Position numbers and translations under genes: made by a program
Assembly: GCA_945889085.1 (NCBI GenBank)
Contig: CAMDBM010000077.1
Coordinates: 1 to 5,504, forward strand
DNA length: 5,504 bases
Direction: 5' to 3'
DNA from: WLJO01 sp945889085
GTDB taxonomy: Bacteria; Actinomycetota; Acidimicrobiia; Acidimicrobiales; Ilumatobacteraceae
Notes under the pieces: model-generated
What the model saw: only the letters and a program-made list of their open reading frames with translations
Told to the model about the DNA's origin: nothing
Database searches by the model: none
Shown here: positions 1 to 5,504 of the stretch, in pieces
How positions within the stretch are numbered: the stretch's first letter is position 1
How the letters are laid out: every line of letters begins with the position of its first letter

Positions 1-793
1 CGGCTTGCGCGCCGCCAGTGCGAACGGGATGGCAGGGTGGTTCGCGCACCGCAAGCCGGACCTCGTCACGATGCAGGAGGTCCGCGCGCCAGACGCCCTC
101 GTGCCCGGCCTCGTCGAGACCCTGGGCGGTAGCGGTTGGCACGTGGCCCACGCGGAGTGCTCCGCGAAAGGTCGGGCAGGTGTGGCGGTGGCCTCCCGAC
201 GACCGATCGTCGGCACGCGTACCGGCGTGCGGGGTGGCACGGGTGGCGATGACGGATTCGACGACTCCGGTCGCTGGGTGGAGGTCGACATCGAGACCGC
301 CGACGGGCGAGGCCTCACGGTCGTGTCCTGCTACGTCCACACCGGAGATGCCGAGGTGCCCTCGCGCATGAGCGAGAAACTTGCCTTTCTGGGGGCAATG
401 TCGATGCGTCTCGCTGAGCTGCGCACGGACGGTCGCCACGTTCTGCTCACCGGTGACCTCAACGTGGCGCACCGCGAGGTGGACATCAAGAATTGGAAGG
501 GCAACCTGAAAAAGGCGGGCTTCCTCCCCGAGGAACGCTCGTGGTTCGACCGGATGTTCGCTGATGGCTGGGTGGACGTCGGCCGAGCACTTGGCGGGGA
601 CGGGCCCGGGCCGTACTCGTGGTGGTCGTGGCGGGGCAAGGCCTTCGACACCGACGCAGGCTGGAGAATCGACTATCACGTTGCCACGCCCGACCTTGCT
701 GCGGCCGCACGGGATGCAGTGATCGACCGGGCACCGTCGTATGCCGAGCGCTGGTCCGATCATGCTCCCGTCGTCATCTCGTACCGACTCTGA
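1..793 (+). CDS. xthA: Exodeoxyribonuclease III (AP endonuclease family), 5'-truncated
   Basis: Exonuclease III-type DNA repair nuclease of the Mg-dependent exonuclease-endonuclease-phosphatase fold; the family cuts DNA at abasic sites and trims 3' ends. Counting residues from the codon at base 5, the expected active-site residues are all present: E25 in MQEVR (metal ligand), Y110 in SCYVHTGD, D151 and N153 in TGDLNVAH, D223 in RIDYH, and the D252-H253 pair in WSDHAP. The tryptophan-rich WWSWRG stretch (206-211) is also typical. The reading frame is open to the left edge. The first visible residues read G-L-R-A-A, matching the NGLRAA-type segment that normally lies about ten residues after the start, so the TTG at base 5 is very unlikely to be the real start. 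Length from there (262 codons) fits a nearly complete family member of about 270. It ends at TGA 791-793. It appears to be a housekeeping gene unrelated to the signalling genes downstream. The fold and family are secure; the xthA symbol is assigned by homology pattern. Confidence 0.93.
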   Translation, partial: GLRAASANGMAGWFAHRKPDLVTMQEVRAPDALVPGLVETLGGSGWHVAHAECSAKGRAGVAVASRRPIVGTRTGVRGGTGGDDGFDDSGRWVEVDIETADGRGLTVVSCYVHTGDAEVPSRMSEKLAFLGAMSMRLAELRTDGRHVLLTGDLNVAHREVDIKNWKGNLKKAGFLPEERSWFDRMFADGWVDVGRALGGDGPGPYSWWSWRGKAFDTDAGWRIDYHVATPDLAAAARDAVIDRAPSYAERWSDHAPVVISYRL

Positions 794-797
794 CCCC

Positions 798-834
798 GTT
801 CACCCGTCGGTACGCTTCTTCACCAAAGGTGAAC
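798..834. repeat. Nested inverted repeat TTCACC / GGTGAA, possible operator or weak terminator
   Basis: Just after the exonuclease stop codon, TTCACC (819-824) and GGTGAA (828-833) form a perfect 6-bp inverted repeat around AAA. Pairing can extend through flanking TT/AA (816-817 with 835-836) past one C-C mismatch. A second upstream copy, GTTCACC (798-804), is also perfectly complementary to GGTGAAC (828-834), giving a competing 7-bp arm with a 23-base loop. No run of T follows on either strand and the stem is short, so a strong intrinsic terminator is unlikely. A dyad bound by a regulator ahead of the secreted-protein gene, or an mRNA 3' end structure for xthA, are the alternatives. Confidence 0.5.
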
Positions 835-851
835 AATTGCCACTCTGAGCG

Positions 852-907
852 TTTACTCTTGCACGGAGCGCTCGTTAATTGATTCTTGAGGGTGTAGAGT
901 TTGCTAC
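852..907 (+). promoter_or_regulatory. Candidate promoter region for the secreted-protein / kinase unit
   Basis: This is the AT-richer part of the only real intergenic gap. One candidate is -35 TTTACT (852-857) and -10 GTTAAT (874-879), each 4 of 6 matches to the sigma-70 consensus, spaced by 16 bases. It would start RNA near 886, leaving a short leader with GAGGG at 888-892. An alternative is a -10 TAGAGT (895-900, fitting TANNNT), ending seven bases before the GTG at 908. That would give an RNA starting at or beside the start codon, as in the leaderless transcripts common in actinobacteria, but it has no good -35. The 8-bp palindrome GAGCGCTC (866-873) fills most of the spacer of the first candidate. 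All of this is weak by sequence alone. Confidence 0.3.
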
Positions 908-1414
908 GTGAAGCGTGGACGGGGACTCATAGCAGCGGGCATCGCGCTCGTTTCGCTTGTCGCTGCAATGCCGTCAGCCTCTGCGGTTTCTACCACCGTC
1001 ACGTCCGGCAAGATCTCGTGCAACGTGCTCGCCAAGACCCCCAAGTTCACGACATCGACCGCAGGAGTCATCGTAACGGGTGGCCTGCGGATCACCTGCA
1101 AGAGTTCGGTGGCAACGTCCACCACGATCAACGTGTCCGTGGCGCGTAGCGTTGTTGAGCTCGACACCGACCGGTCCGGGAAGTTCACGGTGATCGACAA
1201 AAAGGTCCAGCTTGCCGAGACGGTCTCCGTGATCACCTACCGGGTCGGATCCGAGCTGTACAAGGACGTCCTCACGAACTCGTACACGTGTGTCAACAGC
1301 GACACAACCTCGCTTACCGACAAAGAGGAACTCTCCACACGAGTCCGCATCAGCATCGTCAGCGGAAGGTGGTCGACGTACGACCTGTCTGCATACCTCT
1401 CCGCTCCCTGTTGA
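908..1414 (+). CDS. Small secreted protein with four cysteines, function unknown
   Basis: A 168-residue protein that I do not recognise. The N-terminus is a clear Sec signal peptide: basic MKRGR, a hydrophobic core at about 7-21 and an A-S-A site at 24-26, predicting cleavage after A26. There is no lipobox cysteine, no twin-arginine motif and no C-terminal anchor, so release to the outside is expected. The mature part, about 142 residues, is rich in Thr, Ser and Val in alternating patterns suggesting a beta-sandwich. It holds four cysteines, C38, C64, C128 and the last residue C168, enough for two disulfides. C38 and C64 end similar segments (VTSGKISC and VTGGLRITC), hinting at repeated strands. 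The start is GTG; an SD-like GAGGGTG (888-894) lies 13 bases upstream, rather far, so leaderless translation is possible. The kinase gene follows after 43 bases on the same strand, suggesting co-transcription. It could be a ligand-binding or surface protein, but nothing shows this directly. Confidence 0.82.
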   Translation: MKRGRGLIAAGIALVSLVAAMPSASAVSTTVTSGKISCNVLAKTPKFTTSTAGVIVTGGLRITCKSSVATSTTINVSVARSVVELDTDRSGKFTVIDKKVQLAETVSVITYRVGSELYKDVLTNSYTCVNSDTTSLTDKEELSTRVRISIVSGRWSTYDLSAYLSAPC

Positions 1415-1457
1415 GCCGCGGCACGTCCGGTAACCCACCAACACGACGACTAGGGCC

Positions 1458-4364
1458 ATGAAAATTCCCCCGCGTTCTGGGTTGCAGCGAGCGGGGCTCA
1501 CCGTGTTGCTGTGCGTTGGCGCCGGATTCCTGGGTGTGGACCGTTGGGACTCCCGAGTGGACATCGCCCTGGTAGCCGTGGCGTTCGTGCTCGGCTGGAT
1601 CCCCGGCGCGCTGTGCCTCACCACGCTCGCTGCGTCCCACTTCATCCAGAACCACAGCGCATTGGTTGACCTGGGCTCGTTCCTCGTCGTCGCGGCCGGG
1701 GGACTGCTGGCTGCAGCAGTGCTTCGTCGACGCCATCCGACCAGTACCCTGCCCCGACGCGCTGCACTCAGTTTCCCGGTACTCGCCGTACTCGCTGCCG
1801 CGATTGCCGCCGTGCAGACCGCCATCCAGTCAGCGGGGTTCTCGCCATCCACGTGGGGCACTGAGTACCTGCACACCGCTGTTGGACTGCTCGCTGCTGC
1901 CGTTGTCGTTGCCTTCCCGTGGCCCGGCCTCGAGGGATCCCCGCTCTGGGCGCCCGCGCTAGCACTCTTCGTGTCGTTCCTCGTGGTTGTACTCACGCTT
2001 GCCTCATGGGACCGTCAGGACAGCAACGCACTCCGGAAGGCTGCAGAGGCGACGGCGTTCTCGTTCAACACGAACATCTCCGACGAGATCAACGTGCTCG
2101 CAACAAAGGCGAACACCTCGAACGAGGTCAACTTCGATCCAGCGACATTCGCCGACCTTCTCCAGACCGTGGTGTACGGCCATGACCCGATCACCGCTGC
2201 AGCACTCGTCGACGCCCGGCCCGGCAGCAACCCCGAGACGCTCGCGGCCCTCTCGGACTACGGGCAGGTGTTCGAGGAGTCCCTCAGCGTCTGGCTGGCC
2301 GCACAGACCGGCGCAGAGTTCAGCCGACTCGTCAGCAGCGGTAGCACCGTGCTTGTCGGCCTCGTCACGTTCGCGACCCCGACCGGCGAGATGCACCCAC
2401 AGCTCGTCTATGCGGCGCCGCTGACCCCGGGCAGGCTCTTCGATCCCGAGCGGCCGAGGCTGCTCGTGGTGACGGTGTCGATACCGATCATCGTTGCGCG
2501 TGCGCTCTCGCCGTCCACCACTGCATCCGATGAGGTTGCCCTCACGCTCTACGACATCAGCAGCACCGAACCGCTACCCATCTGGACCACCGTGACCTCG
2601 GGATCCAACACCGCAGTTGAATCGATCAAGGATCTCGTGCCGAGGGGTGTCCCCGTCACGGCCAGCGCAGAACTCATGGTGGATCGCTTCTCGTTTGAGA
2701 TGGTCCTGCGGCGCGGCGAGCGCTTCGGCACACCGATCACCACCCGACGGCTCTTCCTGATCGTCGAGTTGCTGGCCGGCATCGGGATGTTCGTGCTGCT
2801 GCTCCAGGTTGGACACAACAGTGCCCGGCGGGAAGTGGACCGCCGCCGCCGGGAAGCGCTTCTCGCAGCGGCCCTGGAAGGAGCCCCCGGGTGGACGGCG
2901 ATCATCGACTCCGACGACCGTGTACTCGTGGGGAACAACCACACCACCGGGGCTCCCCCCGGAAGCCTCGTCGTCGACACACCTCTCTGGTCGCAGGACG
3001 AGGCGACCACCCACAAGGTGCTCAGTCTCCTGAACAACGCACGGCAGGGTCACGCGGACTCGATCACCATCACAATCACCCCGCCGGAAGCGGCAGACCT
3101 GCAGTCGCTACGGATCTACGAGGTGTTCGCCCACCTCATCGCCGACGCTGCCCGCGAAAACCTCGTGTTCATGCAGTGCATCGACGTGACCGAGCGGCGC
3201 GAGATCGCGATGCGAACTGCACAGGCAGAGCGCATGGAGTCGATCGGAGTGCTCGCCGGCAGCCTTGCACACGACTTCAACAACTTGCTCTTCATCACCC
3301 AGGGATACCTGCAGATGATCGAGCGCCAGCCCGCCGTCGTGAACGATCCGCAGTTGAACCGCTTCGTCGCCAAGGCATCGGACGCAGTCCACCGTGGCGC
3401 CACCATCGCAAAGTCCCTGCTTGCGGTCGCGCGCAGTCAGCCGATGACCTCGGTATCAATCAACATGAATCAGTTCATCGCAGACCTCAATCCGCTCCTG
3501 CAGCAGGCACTCAGCGACTCGCCGGGAATCCGCCTGCACACCGAACTCGTCGGGCCGGACCTCGACGTGGACGTCGACCCGGGCCGTCTCTCCAGCGCCG
3601 TCCTCAACCTCGCGTTCAACGCACGAGAGGCCATGGGGCTTGGCGGTGACCTAACGATCTTGGCCGAGCGCACTCGGGCCACTAACCCCGCGGGTGACGT
3701 GCAGGACGTTGTGGCCCTCTCTGTACGCGACACGGGTACGGGCATGACCCCGGAGGTTGCAGCCCGCGCGTTCGAGCCGTTCTTCACCACGGGCAAGATC
3801 GGCAAGGGAACCGGATTGGGTCTTGCTGCCGTGTACTCCTTCGCCCAGCAGAGCGGCGGGTGGGCAACGATCGACACCCGCGAGGGATCGGGGACGACGA
3901 TGTCTCTGTACCTGAAGCCGGCCGTTCCAGACCCGGATCACGCCCCAGCAACCCTTCCGGTTGCGCTGACGAGGCTCCGGGCCCTCGTGGTAGACGACGA
4001 GGAGTCGCTCGCGGACCTTGTGGGCGTCTGGCTCTCCGAACTGGGCTTTGAGACCCGCAGGGCAACCGACAGTGCCACGGCCCTCGAGATCGCGAAGGAG
4101 TTCCAGCCCCACGTCCTGCTCTCGGACTCCAACCTCGGCGAGGCGATCGACGGTGCCGAATTGGCAGCGCGGATCACCTCGGACCTGCCAACCTTGGTGA
4201 CTGTGTTCATGACCGGCTTCAGCGACCGCCTCCGTGCCCTCGAGACCGTCGGTGCCCTGACCCTCGTCAAGCCGTTCTCCACGGACGACCTGAACGCAGC
4301 GCTCATCAAGGTGCTCGGTGCGCGGCTCGCAGCCAGCGCCCCGACAGGAGCCGGCCCGCTGTGA
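1458..4364 (+). CDS. Membrane-bound hybrid sensor histidine kinase with CHASE-like sensor and C-terminal receiver
   Basis: A 968-residue sensor kinase. Hydrophobic stretches near 11-28, 34-56, 71-89, 106-122, 139-155 and 163-183 form a multi-helix membrane region resembling MASE1-type sensors. Residues about 184-430 look like an extracytoplasmic CHASE-like domain, closed by a helix at about 431-450. A basic segment and a degenerate PAS-like region (about 465-585, ending FMQCIDVTERRE) follow. The kinase core is complete: H-box LAHDFNNLL with H605, N-box N717/N721, G1 DTGTGM (758-763), F-box FEPFF (772-776) and G2 GKGTGLGLA (782-790). A receiver (about 840-955) has D846/D847, phosphoacceptor D890, T919 and K938. 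No HPt domain is present. HDFNN kinases commonly occur as PAS-linked hybrids. ATG 1458 is the first start after an in-frame stop (1431-1433); only AGGG two bases upstream resembles an SD. The next gene overlaps the stop codon. Domain order in the kinase and receiver is certain; the sensor assignment is tentative. Confidence 0.93.
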   Translation: MKIPPRSGLQRAGLTVLLCVGAGFLGVDRWDSRVDIALVAVAFVLGWIPGALCLTTLAASHFIQNHSALVDLGSFLVVAAGGLLAAAVLRRRHPTSTLPRRAALSFPVLAVLAAAIAAVQTAIQSAGFSPSTWGTEYLHTAVGLLAAAVVVAFPWPGLEGSPLWAPALALFVSFLVVVLTLASWDRQDSNALRKAAEATAFSFNTNISDEINVLATKANTSNEVNFDPATFADLLQTVVYGHDPITAAALVDARPGSNPETLAALSDYGQVFEESLSVWLAAQTGAEFSRLVSSGSTVLVGLVTFATPTGEMHPQLVYAAPLTPGRLFDPERPRLLVVTVSIPIIVARALSPSTTASDEVALTLYDISSTEPLPIWTTVTSGSNTAVESIKDLVPRGVPVTASAELMVDRFSFEMVLRRGERFGTPITTRRLFLIVELLAGIGMFVLLLQVGHNSARREVDRRRREALLAAALEGAPGWTAIIDSDDRVLVGNNHTTGAPPGSLVVDTPLWSQDEATTHKVLSLLNNARQGHADSITITITPPEAADLQSLRIYEVFAHLIADAARENLVFMQCIDVTERREIAMRTAQAERMESIGVLAGSLAHDFNNLLFITQGYLQMIERQPAVVNDPQLNRFVAKASDAVHRGATIAKSLLAVARSQPMTSVSINMNQFIADLNPLLQQALSDSPGIRLHTELVGPDLDVDVDPGRLSSAVLNLAFNAREAMGLGGDLTILAERTRATNPAGDVQDVVALSVRDTGTGMTPEVAARAFEPFFTTGKIGKGTGLGLAAVYSFAQQSGGWATIDTREGSGTTMSLYLKPAVPDPDHAPATLPVALTRLRALVVDDEESLADLVGVWLSELGFETRRATDSATALEIAKEFQPHVLLSDSNLGEAIDGAELAARITSDLPTLVTVFMTGFSDRLRALETVGALTLVKPFSTDDLNAALIKVLGARLAASAPTGAGPL
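4346..4350 (+). promoter_or_regulatory. Ribosome binding site inside the kinase gene for the receiver-EAL gene
   Basis: AGGAG lies ten bases before the GTG at 4361, within the last codons of the kinase gene. It supports the GTG at 4361 as the start of the next gene. It is the best SD-like match ahead of any start in the window. Confidence 0.7.
4361..4364 (+). other. GTGA start/stop overlap between kinase and receiver-EAL genes
   Basis: GTG (4361-4363) starts the receiver-EAL gene and TGA (4362-4364) ends the kinase gene. Such four-base overlaps are typical of co-transcribed, translationally coupled genes whose products act together in similar amounts. Confidence 0.85.
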
Positions 4365-5504
4365 CCGAGCCGCAGCCCAGCAGCCGTCTGCTCGTGATCG
4401 ACGACGATGCTGCCGTCGCGGAACTGCTCGGGGATATCGCGTTCGGGCACGGGTTCGAGACCGACATCGCAACCACCCCTGCAGAGATCGACAGGCTCGC
4501 CGGAATCGGTCACGACCTCGTGCTGCTCGACCTCACGCTCGGCGACACCGACGGTCTGCAGGTCATGCGGCTGCTCCGCAAGCGTCAGCCCGGTGTCGCA
4601 CTCATCCTGCTTACCGGGGCGGACCGCACCGTGCTCGCCTCGGCCCAGCGCGTGGCCGAACTGAGCGGTTTCCGTGTGCTTGGTGCCTGCTCCAAGCCGG
4701 TGGACATCGACGAACTCGGGCGCCTCTTCGAGGAGTCCAAGCAGGCGGTCGTCAAGGACGACACGGGAGCCATCCGCCGCCTGAGCGACGTGGCGATGAA
4801 CGCCATCGATGAAGGCCTGGTGCACCTGCTGTACCAGCCGAAGGTGGACCTCGCGTCCGGGGCCATCACCGGCGCCGAGGCACTGGTGAGGCTCAGCGTT
4901 GCCGGGTTCGAGACCGTGTCACCCGGCGCCTGGATTCCCTTCATCGAGGCCACCGGGCGGAGCAGGCGCCTGCTCAACCTGGTGCTCGAGCGTGCGGCAG
5001 ACGACCGCAAGAACTTCGCCGCACTCGCCGCGCTCGGCGAGATCTCGATCAATCTCTCGGTGCTCGACCTCGAGGACCTCACCCTGCCCGACCACATCCG
5101 ATCGGTGCTGTCAGCGAGCGGTGCACCCGCCGGCTGGACCCTCGAGATCACCGAATCCGCCGAGACCGGGCAGCTCACCGACGCCCTCGACGTGCTTACG
5201 CGCTTCCGTCTGCTGGGCTTCCGTCTCGCGATGGACGACTTCGGCACGGGTAGCTCCACGTTCGAGCGGCTCCGCATCTATCCCTTCAACGAGCTGAAGA
5301 TCAACCGGCTGTTCGTCCACACGGACCGCGGCGGGCTCGAGCACACGAGGGCCATGCTCCGGGCCGCCGTCGACCTCGGCGTGGCGCTCGAGCTGAAAGT
5401 AGTGGTTGAGGGTGTGGAGTCCGATGCCGAGTTGTCGCTCGTCAACGAGGTCGGTTGTGACGCTGTGCAGGGCTATCTGGTGAGCCGCCCGGTACCCGCA
5501 GACC
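4361..5504 (+). CDS. Receiver-EAL response regulator, predicted c-di-GMP phosphodiesterase, 3'-truncated
   Basis: The frame is open from GTG 4361 to the right edge (381 full codons). Residues about 9-125 are a receiver: acidic D14/D15, phosphoacceptor D57 in VLLDLTL, T85 and K112-P113. Residues about 140-381 are an EAL domain, which in this family hydrolyses c-di-GMP to pGpG with Mg or Mn. The catalytic set is present: E173 and R177 in EALVR, N231 in SINLS, E262 in LEITES, D292/D293 in MDDFGTG, K313 in LKI, E350 and E353 in VEGVE, and Q370 in VQGY. An active enzyme is therefore predicted. One departure is N315, where most EAL proteins have Asp (LKID). Layout and length match RocR of Pseudomonas (about 390 residues), so only some ten residues should be missing. 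The start overlaps the kinase stop as GTGA, with AGGAG ten bases upstream, implying translational coupling and making the kinase the likely partner. No DNA-binding domain is visible; the output is enzymatic. Confidence 0.93.
   Translation, partial: MTEPQPSSRLLVIDDDAAVAELLGDIAFGHGFETDIATTPAEIDRLAGIGHDLVLLDLTLGDTDGLQVMRLLRKRQPGVALILLTGADRTVLASAQRVAELSGFRVLGACSKPVDIDELGRLFEESKQAVVKDDTGAIRRLSDVAMNAIDEGLVHLLYQPKVDLASGAITGAEALVRLSVAGFETVSPGAWIPFIEATGRSRRLLNLVLERAADDRKNFAALAALGEISINLSVLDLEDLTLPDHIRSVLSASGAPAGWTLEITESAETGQLTDALDVLTRFRLLGFRLAMDDFGTGSSTFERLRIYPFNELKINRLFVHTDRGGLEHTRAMLRAAVDLGVALELKVVVEGVESDAELSLVNEVGCDAVQGYLVSRPVPAD

Noticed and set aside
5..7. TTG at base 5 as the start of the exonuclease III gene
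   Set aside because: The frame stays open to the left edge and the first residues match the segment that lies about ten residues inside the family's N-terminus, so the real start is outside the window.
819..833. Hairpin TTCACC-AAA-GGTGAA as a rho-independent terminator of xthA
   Set aside because: The stem is only six pairs with half G-C, and no T-tract follows on either strand; kept only as an inverted repeat.
866..873. Perfect 8-bp palindrome GAGCGCTC between the candidate -35 and -10
   Set aside because: About twenty 8-bp palindromes are expected by chance in a window this size; its position is suggestive but not enough for a separate operator call.
908..985. Twin-arginine or lipoprotein signal in the secreted protein
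   Set aside because: The basic N-terminus has no RR pair and there is no cysteine at the cleavage site; an ordinary Sec signal with an A-S-A site fits.
901..1149. TTG-started frame beginning seven bases before the secreted-protein gene
   Set aside because: No signal peptide or domain, and it lies in another frame over the gene with the clear signal peptide.
974..1996. Long minus-strand open frame (340 codons) across the secreted-protein gene and the start of the kinase gene
   Set aside because: It is antisense to two well-supported genes, has low-complexity Arg/Ser/Ala/Thr composition and no recognisable domain; typical of GC-rich shadow frames.
3938..4825. Minus-strand open frame (295 codons) opposite the kinase receiver and the EAL gene start
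   Set aside because: Antisense to two receiver domains with all key residues; no motif of its own.
4585..5277. Minus-strand open frame (230 codons) opposite the EAL domain
   Set aside because: Ser/Arg-rich composition and full overlap with a clearly conserved EAL coding region.

Overview
The window is GC-rich coding DNA, about 5.5 kb, with every gene on the + strand and very short gaps. The high GC content, GTG starts, and the actinobacterial style of the exonuclease III protein (for example its DIKNWKGN, WWSWRG and RWSDHAP stretches) suggest an actinomycete-type bacterium (Actinomycetota). That placement is an inference from composition and family resemblance. I see no tRNA, rRNA, CRISPR array, insertion sequence or other mobile element, and no gene-free stretch longer than about 115 bases.

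Layout: (1) bases 1-793 hold the 3' part of an exodeoxyribonuclease III gene (xthA-like), cut by the left edge only about ten codons after its likely start. (2) Bases 794-907 are the one real intergenic region. It is AT-richer than its surroundings and carries a nested inverted repeat (TTCACC/GGTGAA) and weak promoter-like elements. (3) Bases 908-1414 encode a small secreted protein with a clear Sec signal peptide and four cysteines; I do not recognise its function. (4) Bases 1458-4364 encode a 968-residue hybrid histidine kinase: several N-terminal membrane helices, a probable extracytoplasmic CHASE-like sensor, another helix, a degenerate PAS-like region, an HDFNN-type kinase core and a receiver domain. 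(5) Bases 4361-5504 encode a receiver-EAL response regulator, a predicted cyclic-di-GMP phosphodiesterase. It overlaps the kinase by the four bases GTGA and is cut by the right edge near its end.

How they may work together: genes 3-5 look like one transcription unit. The kinase would sense something outside or in the membrane and control the receiver of the EAL protein, so an external signal would change the cellular c-di-GMP level. The architecture recalls the RocS1/RocR pair of Pseudomonas, but no HPt domain is visible to carry phosphate from the kinase's own receiver to the EAL protein. The secreted protein upstream could be a ligand, a sensor accessory or an output, or may be unrelated. 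The window does not show an obviously unprecedented system; the most interesting point is this three-gene secreted protein / hybrid kinase / c-di-GMP phosphodiesterase arrangement.
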